From NCBI GenBank assembly GCA_002633025.1, contig NMRB01000186.1:17472-81471 (forward strand): a stretch of 64,000 bases of DNA, in the 5' to 3' direction. The notes under the pieces were generated by a model. That model did no database searches. It was not told the DNA's origin and saw only the letters and a program-made list of their open reading frames with translations. Position numbers and translations under genes: made by a program. This DNA comes from Notospermus geniculatus (lineage: Eukaryota > Nemertea > Pilidiophora > Heteronemertea > Lineidae). Positions 24,181 to 36,500 of this stretch are shown here, piece by piece; the stretch's first letter is position 1, and each line of letters begins with the position of its first letter.

Positions 24181-26988
24181 CTGCAGGTGCCGACTAGGTT
24201 TGTGGGGCATCCCATGAAGTAGCAAGTCATTTTTTTCAGTATTGACAAATATGCTTTTAGAAGATGGGACCAACCTAGTGAGTCCAAAATGGTATCAACT
24301 CAAATTTGACCAAAATGTGACTTGTTAGGTTTTGCCTAAACTCAAGCATGGGGGCAGTACGTTTTTGTGAGGACCGTATTTTTAACAACAATTATATGAT
24401 AGAACACATGTTACGCCCGTCATTCTAAACGATATCTTCAAAACTCCTTTAATTTTCTTAATAGTGCCTCATGGCACAGGCTTGAAATAAATGCGTCGAA
24501 CGTATTGTCAGAGAGTACATTTACTTTTATCTACGGATATGAAACGAAAAAGGAGAATGGCACAAGCGAATTGTTTTTTTTAAGGCAAGGGTTCTACTCA
24601 CCCAGAATTTGATATTCCCGTGATGTAGGCAATTTTTGACAAAAGATATAAAAGTTCCCATAAAAATATTTGTATTCTCCAAAGATTAGCCATAATCCTA
24701 GTGTTCTCTCTAACCACAAATCATCGAATGCCGATCGCGAGTGATGTACGCCGCCACTTGGTTCACCTGACGTGCGCAGAATCCCCGGACGAATTTAGGC
24801 ATCATTTGCGTCATGTATAACAGATGGCATTGATTGGCTTCAGTCGAAAGCGTTGAATGTATCCTGATGGTGAAACAATCAGATGGTCAATGGTAACGCA
24901 TCACGTGACTTTCACCTTCTTGGACAAGGCGGGAATTCCCTATGACGTCATCATTGGCAACCGACCACTGTGGGCCATCATTTTGAGTTGATATTAACTA
25001 ACCGGTGCAATGGTATGTCATCGGCTTCAAGGACGCGCCATCTGAGAATAAGGTTTGTAACTATGATTTTGATAACCCAACCACCCGGCCCAACCAGTCG
25101 TTGATGATTGGCCCAGGTGTGAAGGGAAAGAATGTCATAGGAAAAACTGTCCGGGGAACAAAAGACCCTATTGTTACATTCTAATCTCTGACAATTGGTT
25201 TCTATACGCATGCCGCTTATTCCGTCATTCAACAATAGAAGTGGACACTTTTTACAGGGGGACACTTTTTACTGCTACACCTGACATACTGAGGTGATCA
25301 GTGTCACAGTGTGGTTTTCAGCACAGTTTGTGGGAGCGATCGCTCCCACAATAGTGACGTTGCGAGTGAGTTTTCGCGGCAAACAGGCGAACGACAACGT
25401 TTGGCAGCGATGATTCAAGTATGGTATTGTTTCGAGTGTGCTTTAACAGCGGATCAAAAGGATTTCTAGGCCTTTCCGAGCCGTTGCGAAAACTCATATT
25501 ACCAGAATGGAGATATCTATACGTTTATTTCGTAGACGATTGTATACGTACATGTTTACAGAACCGTGCAAATATGTAGTGTGAATAGAATAGGTCTACA
25601 TTGCAACATTGCATGTAGGTGCACACAGCCAGAATTTGAGTTGTGGTACAACCAAACATTTCCCCACGCTTATCACCATGTCATGCTTCACTGGTTCACA
25701 GTGACGAACAATGATGTCCGGACTGTACATTTCGGACTTCCCAGCGCATTCTTGTTCACTTTCGAAACTATTGTGATTTACCAAAGGATTAGGTAGTTCA
25801 TGAATATGCAAACCACTCTCCACCATTGACAAATTCTGATGGATCAGTCCATGTCGGGTTCCTTCCTGTCCGAAGGAGAAGGGGGACGTGTTATTTGACA
25901 AAAATTGGCAGAGTTGATACACCTGTGGTGAGTTTATCTTTGTGTCCTCAATTGCGATTGAATACCAGTCAGTGGTATGCGCCGGGTTATTCCACCTCGG
26001 ACAGTCCGATTTACCTGCGGAACTACGTCACCACCTTAGGCCTAATCATCATCATTTTGCCTCCCTCAGCGCCGTTTGCAGGTACGTATGTATAATACAT
26101 ACATATGCCGTATTACAGGGAGCTGTTTTTCTGGGGTCAACCATCTATTGGTCCTTTTCCAACGGACGCCGTTCTTGATCTCTTTGTGACAGACAAAGCT
26201 TCCGTATATTCGGACTTGTGGATCGTGAGGTGATTTGGTCACCTATAACGGACAGGTCCCTGGGGTAGGCAGGTGATTTGGGTATCCTGAGCTAGCTACT
26301 CTAACCCACTGTTCCAGTTTCTATCAGTATCGAAGGTATCCTGGTAGTAAACAAAAGTCGTCTCCGAATTTTGCAAATTTTCGACCCCAACCGGGGTCTT
26401 CGTCAGGCACTTTCTACAGTAGTTGAAATCCCAGAAGTCAATGACCTGGTATAGTGGTAGTTTTTTTACACTTAGAAGGTACCCTGGTAGTTGTTTTGAC
26501 ACTCACCATCAGCGATTTCAGTCTATAGCCAGGTCGACTTCCTCGGTTCATATTGGACCAGACTTTGCCGTCATCATTGTGATAGGCGGATGGGCGGGGG
26601 ATGCAGGTGATCTCATTTGCAGTCTACGGCAAGAAGGGCGTAAGGGGCCGGGATTGCTTTCAGTAGAAGTGGTTCATGATATGAGGGGAGCAAAAACTGA
26701 AGCAGGTCCTTTATCATAGCGTATACTCGTTCAAGCAACTATACCTTGACATTATAGGCTATCTTGTTGATAGCGAATATGGACATACACACTGTGCCAT
26801 TTAGGAACACATTCTGTTCCTGGTTTTACAAGTGTCCTATATACCTTCTATTCAGGTAGATGTCGTATTCAGTAATTTATAGGTCAATATTGATTTGGGG
26901 TATTGAAGTCTATAGATACCCACAAAGTGTGACTGACTGTGCACGTACCTCGTCCAATGACTATCATCCTTTCTTTTCAGACGTAAAG

Positions 26989-28992
26989 ATGGCGACAGCG
27001 ACACCAGATGATTTAGAAGAACGTTTGGAAAGAGAACTACAATGTTCCATATGCCTTGACGTATTCGATGTCCCAAAGGTTGCTGGGCCATGTAACCATA
27101 CGTTTTGCAAAGCTTGTCTGATGGGGTACGTAAGGGCCAGAGGTGGTGGACCAGGTAGCACTTTCCCTTGCCCCAATTGCCGACGAAGATGTGATATGCC
27201 GACTAATGGACCGGATGGTCTCGAAACCAATCGACCGATCGCCAATATCATTGACATTCGAAACACAGCCATATCCACGAGGCGGGACCGTTACAGCTTT
27301 CTGACTGACATTGGCCAGCCTGATGATAATGTTTGTGAAAACTGCAAAGAAAGTAGTCTGGTTGCGACCCCTGCGTCCTCGATTTGTTCGACATGCGACG
27401 GAATGCTTCTATGCGACAAATGCGGTAGCAGCCATCCCGACCAAGCAGAAACTTTAAACCACGAGGTTACAAGCGTCTGTGAGAGCCACAGAAAATCGCG
27501 GCGACACTTCTGTAAAACTTGTAATCTTGCGATTTGTGTTGAGTGTCGACGCTCCGAGCATTCGAATCATGATGTCCAGGTTTATCAAGCAGCAGTCACG
27601 AATGGTCGAGAAAAGCTCCACGCAAAGATGGGCATTGCCAATAATGAGGTAATGTTTCTTAATGAGAATTACAACTGGTTGGAGAGTGTGAAGGGATATG
27701 GAAAAGGAGAGACAGACCGACTAAGTCATGAAATAACCCAGACCCTTGCAAGAAATTCGCCGGATGTTCTGAACCCTCGACTCCTGAAGGTGAGAGACAA
27801 AATAATTTGTAATTTGAATGAAGCCTGGCAGCGCCAATTGAATGACGTCGACTTTATACAGTTGGAGGTCATAGAAAAACTGGTAGCACTCCAGACGGCC
27901 ATAAAACTTGCAGAGAAGCTGATGCAGAAAAAGGTCCTGCGATCCAAACTACTTGCTGAGATCGAAAAAGAAAGCAAACGACTTGAGGATTTATCTGTTC
28001 GTTGGGTGCTCCCAAAGGACCTGACACAGGAGATGAATGACGTAACAGCAACGAAAGCAAAAGAGTTTGCCTTGAGTGACGAATTCATGACGTCCGGTGG
28101 GGTGTTCTCTCGAACCACACAAGACGAAAACATGAGGCTCCCCCCGCGGTTTCACAATGCAGTGGTTTTAGGTGTTGTGTTGACAGCGAAATGTTTGGCT
28201 GTGTGCTGTGGAACTCTCGTGTCGAATACCGATGGCAACACTCCTGGCGCTCCGTTCAAGTTGTATATGTGGTTTGTTGGTCCAAAGAATGAAACCGACC
28301 ACAAGTTCAGAATTCCAATAACTGGAAATGATCCGCTTGTTGATGTGGCAGCAGTGGATGAGAACCAGTTGGTTTTGCTGAGTCGCTCTTCTCCGATCCT
28401 TCGAATCGTTTCCGTGAAGACTGGCAAGGTCCGTAACATCCCTGTCGAAATCCCCAGTGACAAGATGAAATGGCTGGTCCAGGTGGTGGTGGACATCCGT
28501 GGGCAGTTCCTGGTGACGAGCGGCCGTGTTCCTCATCATCTTGTGCACGTCATTGATTCCAAGGGTGATGTTCTTCACGAAATACAAATCGGTTGCCACG
28601 GGGAGAACCTTACCCTGTGCAATCTGACTGGAAACCTCATCACCTCCTCCGTCTTTGCCGACGGCATCACGACGCATCCATGGCAAGGTTTCGGTGGTGG
28701 CGATGCGATTACAGTCCCTCACCAACAACCGGAGTTCCGATGTTCTGACATTTGTTCCGGGAGTCTTGGCGAGGTGTTCGTGGTGGGGTTGCAAAAACAC
28801 AAGAATGGACCATCAGAACTTTGTGCATACCAACTTGACTTTGATTCTGATGAGAGATTCATGCTCCTGTATCGTGTGCACGTGGAACAATGTCCGTGGA
28901 AAGACAGCTGGTGGCCTAAATGCTCTGTTCGCGGCAATCGTTTGGTGGTGTGCTGTGGTGCAGACATAAGGTTGTTCACGTTGAAGCCGTGA
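26989..28992 (+). CDS. TRIM-like protein: canonical C3HC4 RING, two B-boxes, coiled coil, propeller-like C-terminus
   Basis: About 667 aa in one exon. An acceptor (TTTCTTTTCAG) ends at 26980 and the ATG at 26989 (context AAAGATGG) is the likely start; the frame stays open further upstream but that part is intronic. The RING occupies residues 19-64 (CSIC, CNHTFCKAC, CPNC), all eight zinc ligands present, so E3 ubiquitin-ligase activity is plausible. Residues of about 110-205 are two B-boxes (CENC..CDKC; CESH..CKTC..CVEC..H..H). A long helical region follows (about 215-365). The C-terminal 270 residues contain repeated strand-like units (LVDVAAVDENQLVLLS, GEVFVVGLQKH, RLVVCCGADIRLFTL) that suggest a beta-propeller rather than a PRY/SPRY domain. 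It resembles the invertebrate TRIM expansions linked to innate immunity. Its relation to the TRIM-like gene at 4.4 kb is by family only; the sequences are diverged. Confidence 0.9.
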   Translation: MATATPDDLEERLERELQCSICLDVFDVPKVAGPCNHTFCKACLMGYVRARGGGPGSTFPCPNCRRRCDMPTNGPDGLETNRPIANIIDIRNTAISTRRDRYSFLTDIGQPDDNVCENCKESSLVATPASSICSTCDGMLLCDKCGSSHPDQAETLNHEVTSVCESHRKSRRHFCKTCNLAICVECRRSEHSNHDVQVYQAAVTNGREKLHAKMGIANNEVMFLNENYNWLESVKGYGKGETDRLSHEITQTLARNSPDVLNPRLLKVRDKIICNLNEAWQRQLNDVDFIQLEVIEKLVALQTAIKLAEKLMQKKVLRSKLLAEIEKESKRLEDLSVRWVLPKDLTQEMNDVTATKAKEFALSDEFMTSGGVFSRTTQDENMRLPPRFHNAVVLGVVLTAKCLAVCCGTLVSNTDGNTPGAPFKLYMWFVGPKNETDHKFRIPITGNDPLVDVAAVDENQLVLLSRSSPILRIVSVKTGKVRNIPVEIPSDKMKWLVQVVVDIRGQFLVTSGRVPHHLVHVIDSKGDVLHEIQIGCHGENLTLCNLTGNLITSSVFADGITTHPWQGFGGGDAITVPHQQPEFRCSDICSGSLGEVFVVGLQKHKNGPSELCAYQLDFDSDERFMLLYRVHVEQCPWKDSWWPKCSVRGNRLVVCCGADIRLFTLKP

Positions 28993-31514
28993 GGTGGACT
29001 CGTGTGTTGGCGCGGACTCGATGCCCGTTGTAGCTGTCTTGCAAGGCACGACGAATCGGTGCTCCACCTGCTCGGACCGAAGACTATTACATTGTTGTAG
29101 ACGCCAAGAAGTTCTTCTTATATTCATTGACACACTGTCGTCTTCCTGATTGACAACAACTGGCGTGCTGCTGGTTAAACCCTGATAGCGAGCCGTCGTT
29201 TCGTAGCTTTGTGAATAGGTTTCAAACTGGTGCTCAAATCAGCTGCCGCAATTTGTCCATACATGTATTCAAGTTCAATTTACATTTTAACCGGTATGTA
29301 CATATGTTAGTCATATTATCATTTGGTGAGAGAGAGCACGGACAACGTTTTTTCTCCAAGATAACGTCGATTGGTTCTCGATCTCACCGGTAGGATGAAA
29401 TAGGCCAATTGATAATAGTAGGGCATCTCGTCCGTAATCACGTGATCGGCAGCCGATGGCAAAATGTTTTGATTGGTTAAAAACCATTGATTGTTCTTTT
29501 GTTAAAGAGAGCGACCAATCAACGCGCTTTTCATTGGCTGCTTCGGCATACCTGTAGGCAGACAACTTTTAATAAAAACATTTTTATTCATAAAAAACAT
29601 CTAATAAAAACATTCTTATTCATAAAATGACTCCCTTTCTGTCCTTCTCCTCGCAGAGTTAGCCAAAAGATCTCCCCATCGATATGTATATCTATCAAAC
29701 TATCATGCATAGATTTATACAGACAGGATTTGTACAGCGTCTATTTTCATCACAGCTGACTGTAGGCTTACTTCAACACTGGCCGTATATCATCTCGTTC
29801 CACTCAAAGAGAAACCACGTTATTTGTTTTCCAATCATAAGCGAAGACATTGCATCACAGGTGGCACTTCTATATATCACAGACCAACGCTATAGATCAT
29901 GTTGCAACTACACAATAACTCTGGTCCACAGTAGTTGACGTTACCTTGGTTTCTCAGCAAAATCGGCGTTCTTGGAAGTTGTCCTGGTTAGGTGGCTTCT
30001 CAGGAGAGTTGACGTCATGTGCTGCAAGGGATGAGAGGTACTTGTCGTACCAACGTTATAACGTGTACATGTATATTACAACTCGCTACTGATTTCTTTC
30101 CATTTCCTGAGGAGTAAAGGGTCAGTTATCAGTTACACTGCCAGTTGATTGAGAAGTTCTTTACGCTTTTTAAGCGGCATTCCTTGAGATTTCACTATAG
30201 TACAAGGTGTTTCTGAGACCTTTTGCTGTCCTGATTTCATCGCTGGAAAATCTATACAAGGATAATACGTGCTTGAAATGACCGTGTTGCGTAAAGATTG
30301 CCTTGTTTACGGACGGTAAACTCAGCGATTGGCTATAAAAGTTGGAGACAGGACCTCGGGTCAGTTGATTAACTGGATTATCGGAATGAACTTGACAAGA
30401 TCATTAATGTGTTCTCTGTCGGCAGTAATCGTGATATGGACGGGGGATTAAGCCGAGAGATAAAATTTTCTGCTCAGTGACGGCGAACCACGAGAGAAAG
30501 AAGACACTACAGTGGAAAGTTACGAAGGTTTGTGACGTAATACAAATGATGACACTGTAAGTATACCCAAGTACATGTATACCCATTTGTTTCGTCAGAT
30601 TTGCGAAACCTCGCTATTACCACCGTCGTGCACAATTGTTCTTTCTTTGAGATACGAAAACAACGATATCACTTACTTGGTACATGTATTATAGGCCTAC
30701 TATGGAACCACCTCTATGATGTTATCGGCTTTAATTGCTGGTATACATGTAAGCTTGGAACTGTACAGTCGTCCTGAGGCTTCACTTTTAAATTTACATG
30801 TACAGTATATTCACTGTGTACTGTTTTTAGCAACAACAAACAGAGAATGAAATGGTAATAAGTATTTTTGACACCCAGATCTCTTATCAGAAGTCAGGTT
30901 TCACGTTCAGTATGTAAGACATCTTTGGCGGGTAATAGTATACTAGCTAAAGACTTTACCTAAAGATTCGTACATATTCTAAACCAAAACATCGTGTAGA
31001 GCAACAGCAAATACATATTAATCATAAACGTATCTCCCGACCTGTCAGCAGGGACTATAGGCCTACCTCGAGTCTAGTTTATGGTTCAGGTAAAGTAAAA
31101 GAGAACGTGTGGGGAAGGTCTTAGTCTTCATGAATAAAAATATCTCTGTTAACTTTGTTTATGAGTTCCCTTACGAAAACCACAGCATTTAACATCTTTA
31201 CACCTATTTTTATCCAATATTTATCTGGAAGCTAAACTCGCCCTCGCCAGCGGTTCCTGGCAAATATCTTCTACGCCACGTAAAGAGGCTTCAGCCGATG
31301 CCAAAGACCGCGCGAGAGGAGTATGGCCTACCATGTTGGACCAAATCCTTCGCATCTATATCCGTCCACCCCATCTCATCTGGTTATCGTTAACATGAAG
31401 GCCGGAATGGCTTGCTCAGGGACTTGGTGTCAAAAACAGCATTTGTCACTAACGTGACGTTAACTGCTACTAATTGACGTTATCTCCATCAGTAAGCCCA
31501 TTGCAGTGAACACC

Positions 31515-32082
31515 GGTTTATTCCCAGTTCGCCCAATCCCATTTCGCCCATTGCCATTTCGCCCAAATTTTTTCCCGTTTCGCCCATTCTTTTCTCACCC
31601 TTTCCCACTTCGCCCTCTTCCCATTTTGCCCAATATCTGTCTTGCCCTTTTGCCATTTTGCCCAATTTTATTTTCGCCCATTTTTCATTTCGCCCCAAAG
31701 CCATCTCGCCCAACTTTCCCATTTCGCCCAATGACCATTTCACCCTTTTCCCACATGGCCCCTTCCCATTTCGCCCAATCGCCATTTTGTGTTTGGTAAT
31801 GGTAAAGAGGCGAGATGATGAATGGGCAAAATGGCATTGGGCGAATTGGTGAAGGGGCGAAATGGTTATGGGGCGAGATGGCATTGGGCGAATCGGCAAA
31901 GGGTGAATTGGCAAAAGGGCGAAATGGTAAGTGGGCGAAAAGATAATTGGGCGAGGCGGCAATGGGGCAAAATGGTAAAGGGCAAAACGGGTAAGGGGCG
32001 AGATGGCAGAGGGCGAAACGGGGAAAAAATTTGGGCGAAATGGGAATGGGCGAAATGGGATTGGGCGAACTGGGAAGTCACC
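31515..32082. mobile_element. 568-bp foldback element built of CCATTTCGCCCA repeats, 9-bp target duplication
   Basis: The element is flanked by GTGAACACC on both sides (31506-31514 and 32083-32091). The duplicate unit 2 has a single GTGAACACC at 36534-36542 and no insert, so the ends are exact. The left end GGTTTATTCCCAGTTCGCCC mirrors the right end GGGCGAACTGGGAAGTCACC. The whole interior is two inverted arms of degenerate CCATTTCGCCCA-type units, with the strand of the repeat switching near 31800. There is no transposase. A 9-bp duplication is compatible with Mutator-like or foldback transposition. Open frames across it are only translations of the repeat. Confidence 0.92.
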
Positions 32083-32232
32083 GTGAACACCACGTTAGAG
32101 ATAACGTCAAAACAGCACCAATAGTGTTTTGAACAAGGAGCCCAGTTCGAAAGGTTACTTTGTCGTAATTAAGTTATGCATTAATTCATCCCACACTAAA
32201 ATGTATTTTTTCTTCTTTCACAGGCTCGGTGC

Positions 32233-33519
32233 ATGAACGACATCAGTATGTGGTCATTGGTAGATGTTAGCGGGAAATACTTCAACTTGACTACTGTCAA
32301 GATGGCAAAGGAGCCAGACGTCAATTTTAGAAATGTACCAATTTTCAACGACATGTTTAATACTTCAAACTTTACTAATCGTGCAGACAATGTGTCAGGT
32401 TTGGTTCATGATGAAAACATCACAACCTCATCTCCAGGCTCGTTCACACAAGGAATGTATTTCTTCCGTGCTTACGTCAGTCCTATCATCATCGTCATTG
32501 GAATTTTGGGTAACTTGTTAAGCACTGGGATATTCATGCACTACAGAAAGTGGGACCAAGCCTCCATCCATTACTTGTTCTATCTCGCCTTATCAGACAC
32601 AGGGAATCTCCTATTCAACGGTGTGCTCGAATGGTTGTACGTTGGTCTCAAATACGCCACCAACAACCGTTTCTGGATGAACATCCCAACTGCCAATCGC
32701 AGTGTATGCATCTTCGTGCGTTACGTTTGGTTACATTGTGCCTTCATCAGCTCATGGATTCTGGTTTTGTTTACAATCGAACGTTTCCTAGTCGTCTGCT
32801 TTCCTTTACGAGCCGTCAAATGGGTGACAGTTGGCAGACGACGGAATATTCTCGCGATACTAACGATAGTAAGCGTGATTTCGTGGTTTCCCATTCCGTT
32901 CATTTACGATGTTTACAAACAGCATGGATTTGACGTCTGCTTACCAGACTCCTCAAAATCACCTTGGCTGTCGTCATATTTCTCCTTCCATTCCATGGCG
33001 TCAACATATTTCATCCCTTGTGTACTCCTGGCCGTATTTAATACATTTATCATCATTGGAATCGCCAGAACGAGCAAAGGCAGACAACAAATCAGGGGTG
33101 GAAGAAAAAGCTGGAAGCAGGACGTTAGGATTGCCTTGAATCTTTTGGCTGTTTCCTCTGTGTTTTTAGCCCTTACGATCCCTTTTTGTCTTGCCTGGGG
33201 GATCTGGTTTTACGTCGAATCTACCAACTTTGAGGGGTACACGCTGCAAGAGATCAAAGACTGGTTGGAGGTCAACAGGTTCATGACCAGCGTCAGTATT
33301 ATAAACTATTCTGTCAATTTCTTCATCTACACTGCTCGCCTCTCTTTCTTCAAGAGGCGGGTCGTTCGTCTGTTTCAGTGTAAAATACACGGAAAGGTTG
33401 CTTCCACGAGTAATAATTCCCAAAATGAAAGTGACTTGTCTGGGAAAAAGATTGGCACTGCGCATGCGCAGTCGACAGTGGCAAAGAATTATAACTCGAC
33501 ATCGACGAAAGTGTGCTGA
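32233..33519 (+). CDS. Rhodopsin-class GPCR, neuropeptide (FMRFamide-like) receptor type, copy 1
   Basis: 428 aa in one coding exon. A splice acceptor (TTCTTTCACAG) ends at 32222, so a 5' untranslated exon exists. The N-terminus (about 75 aa) has several N-x-S/T glycosylation sites. Seven membrane segments follow. TM1 contains GILGNLLSTGIF. TM2 has LALSDTGNLLFNG. TM3 ends WILVLFTIERFLVVCFPL, where ERF replaces DRY. TM4 contains SVISWFPIPFIYDV, TM5 YFIPCVLLAVFNTFIIIG and TM6 FLALTIPFCLAWGIWFYV. TM7 has SVNFFIYTARLSFFKR in place of NPxxY. Cysteines before TM3 and in loop 2 could form the usual disulfide. The receptor should sit in the plasma membrane and couple to G proteins. The peptide-receptor assignment rests on overall resemblance; the ligand is unknown. 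A poly(A) signal AATAAA is at 33647. Confidence 0.92.
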   Translation: MNDISMWSLVDVSGKYFNLTTVKMAKEPDVNFRNVPIFNDMFNTSNFTNRADNVSGLVHDENITTSSPGSFTQGMYFFRAYVSPIIIVIGILGNLLSTGIFMHYRKWDQASIHYLFYLALSDTGNLLFNGVLEWLYVGLKYATNNRFWMNIPTANRSVCIFVRYVWLHCAFISSWILVLFTIERFLVVCFPLRAVKWVTVGRRRNILAILTIVSVISWFPIPFIYDVYKQHGFDVCLPDSSKSPWLSSYFSFHSMASTYFIPCVLLAVFNTFIIIGIARTSKGRQQIRGGRKSWKQDVRIALNLLAVSSVFLALTIPFCLAWGIWFYVESTNFEGYTLQEIKDWLEVNRFMTSVSIINYSVNFFIYTARLSFFKRRVVRLFQCKIHGKVASTSNNSQNESDLSGKKIGTAHAQSTVAKNYNSTSTKVC

Positions 33520-36500
33520 TGTGGTCTTGCTTGGTCTATGCATTGTTTAAGTGACGTGTAGGGCTATAGTAGGTATGTGAGGACTTTTGTTCATATCATC
33601 GTGCCAATGCAAGTTTATCATAGCCTAAATCGCCTGTACAGGAGAAAATAAAGCGCTGATAACCACTTTACAATGACTTCCTTCTTGTCGATGGCCATCC
33701 ATCAGGAACCAAAGAACAAGGCCACAGTCAGCTGCAGATCGTCGAAAGACGGTGTAATAGCAAAGGTTGTCTCACTGGATCCATGATCCGGTAGGCCTAC
33801 TATTGGCTTGGCAGATCATGGGTCAAGATTAGGCAGATGAGCCTTACTGACCTTGTATTTTTTACGATTATATANGTTGTCCACCGGTCATTCAATAGCC
33901 GCGTGTGATTAAAGGTCCGTGGAAAATCCAACGATCAATTTCCTAGCTTCCGCATTCCATTAGGTCAAAGATAGATGTTGCCAGACTTTATCAGTAGCGC
34001 ATCTTGCCCGTAATCACGTGATCGACAGCCGATGGCAAAATGTTTTGATTGGTTGAAAACCATTGATTGTTCTTTTGTTAAAGAGAGCGACCAATTAACG
34101 CGCTTTTCATTGGCTGCTTCGGCATACGGTACCTGTAGGCAGACAACTTTTAATAAAAACATTTTTATTCATAAAAAACATTTAATAAAAACATTTTTAT
34201 TCATAAAATGACTCCCTTTCTGTCCTTCCCCTCGAAGAGTTAGCCAAAAGATCTCCCCATCGATATGTATATCTATCATACTATCATGCATAGATTTATA
34301 CAGACAGGATTTGTACAGCGTCTAGATTCTCATCACAGCTGACTGTAGGCTTACTTCAACACTGGCCGTATATCATCTCGTTCCACTCAAAGAGAAACCA
34401 CGTTATTTGTTTTCCAATCATAAGCGAAGACATTGCCTCACAGGTGGCACTTCTATATATCACAGACCAACGCTATAGATCATGTTGCAACTACACAATA
34501 ACTCTGGTCCACAGTAGTTGACGTTACCTTGGTTTCTCAGCAAAATCGGCGTTCTTGGAAGTTGTCCTGGTTAGGTGGCTTCTCAGGAGAGTTGACGTCA
34601 TGTGCTGCAAGGGATGAGAGGTACTTGTCGTACCAACGTTATAACGTGTATATTGCAACTTGCTACTGATTTCTTTCCATTTCCTGAGGAGTAAAGGGTC
34701 AGTTATCAGTTACACTGCCGGTTGATTGAGAAGTTCTTTACGCTTTTTAAGCGGCATTCCTTGAGATTTCACTAGTACAAGGTGTTTCTGAGACCTTGCT
34801 GTCCTGATTTCATCGCTGGAAAATCTATACAAGGATATTGCGTGCTCGAAATGACCGTGTTGCGTAAAGATTGCTTTGTTTACGGACGGTAAACGCAGCG
34901 ATTGGCTAAAGTTGGAGACAGGACCTCTGGTCAGTTGATTAACTGGATTATCGGAATGAACTTGACAAGATCATTAGTGTGTTCTTTGTCGGCAGTAATC
35001 GTGATACGGGCGGGGGATTAAGCCGAGAGATAAAATTTTCTGCACAGTGACGGCGAACCACGAGAGAAAGAAGACACTACAGTGGAAAGTTACGAAGGTT
35101 TGTGACGGAATACAAATGATGACACTGTAAGTATACCCAAGTACATGTATACCCATTTGGGATTGTCGCGAGGTGTACTGTTGTCTTCGATTGTCAACCA
35201 CAAGTGTATTCCAAAATAGGCACAAAAAGTTGAAGGCTCATTTGAAATACGCTAACACCAACCGTGGGTGTTCGTGTATGTTGGTTGATTGGCATTAGGG
35301 AGGTTTCGCAAATCTGACGAAACACGAAGTACGGAATTGGACTTCACTTCCATGACGTCATGTATTTCAGGAGATGGTTGGTACCACAAATATCGGCTGC
35401 TGCAACAGCGTGTTTTAGCGTATGACGTTAGACCGATAGAGTTACAATGTATATTAAACTTTGATCTTTCGTATCGACGAAGTCGAAATTTAACAATTCA
35501 AGATGCACCATAACTCACTCGGTCTTAAATGATATGCTAAAAGACGCACCGGCAGCAGGGACAACGGGTAGCAACCATCTCCAGAAGGTCCTGGAAATGT
35601 AGTTGAATTTCGTATTTCGTACTTCGTAAATGTACTTCGTGTTTCGTCAGATTTGCAAAACCCCGCTATTACCACCGTCATGCTCATTGTTCTTTCTTTG
35701 AGATACGAAAACAACGATGTATTATAGGCCTAATATGGAACCACCTCTATGATGTTATCGGCTTTAATTGCTGGCATAAGCTTCGAACTAACTGTACAGT
35801 CGACCTGAGTCTTCACTTTTAAATTTACATGTACAGAAAATTCATGTACTGTTTTTAGCAACAACAAACAAAGAATAAAATGATAATAAGTATTTTTGAC
35901 ACCCAGATCTCTTATCAGAACTCAGGTTTCACGTTCAGTATGTAAGACATCTTTGGCGGGTAATATACTAGCTCACTAAAGACTTCACCTAAAGATTCGT
36001 ACATATTCTAAACCAAAACATCGTGTAGAGCAACAGCAAATACATATTAATCATAAACGTATCTCCCGACCTGTCAGCAGGGACTATAATGTACCTCTAG
36101 TCTAGTTTATGGTTCAGGTAAAGTAAAAGAGAACGTGTGGGGAAGGTCTTAGTCTTCATGAATAAAAATATCTCTGTTAACTTTGTTTATGAGTTCCCTT
36201 ACGAAAACCACAGCATTTAACATCTTTACACCTATTTATATCCAATATTTATCTGGAAGCTAAACTCGCCCTCGCCAGTGGTTCCTGGCAAATATCTTCT
36301 ACGCCACGTGAAGAGGCTTCAGCCGATGCCAAAGACCGCGCGAGAGGAGTATGGCCTACCATGTTGGACCAAATCCTTCGCATCTATATCCGTCCACGCC
36401 ATCTCATCTGGTTATTGTTAACATGAAGGCCGGAATGGCTTGCTCAGGGACTTAGTGTCAAAAACAGCATTTGTCACTAACGTGACGTTAAGTGCTACTA

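Larger units (their letters stand above)
10440..26988. other. Gene-poor, repeat-rich 16-kb stretch
   Basis: No complete gene is supported. The stretch contains a nested palindrome (11265-11577), a 757-bp TIR element with a tRNA-like core (12796-13552), a 2-kb tandem duplication (18157-22712), several foldbacks, a 103-bp tandem duplication (22971-23174) and one weak candidate exon (23993-24180, minus). 13.7-18.1 kb and 24.2-26.9 kb look like ordinary unique spacer with nothing I can name. The upstream exons of the Cys-loop receptor may lie here undetected. Confidence 0.5.
29425..33874 (+). repeat. Receptor-bearing segmental duplication, unit 1
   Basis: The unit begins at about CCGTAATCACGTGATCG and ends at TTTTTTACGATTATATA before the N at 33875. 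It repeats at 33992-38327 with only scattered substitutions and small indels. The gene-free part 28993-32232 holds shared non-coding sequence, AT-rich TTTTTATTCATAAAA repeats (about 29571-29627) and the 568-bp element. The shared upstream sequence probably includes the promoter and a 5' untranslated exon of each receptor. Confidence 0.92.

Noticed and set aside
27726-28979. Minus-strand frames of up to 210 aa opposite the second TRIM-like gene
   Set aside because: Antisense shadows of a well-supported coding exon.
31489-32124. Open frames on both strands rich in FRPxxFRP and GxMGLGE
   Set aside because: They are translations of the CCATTTCGCCCA repeat of the foldback element, not proteins.
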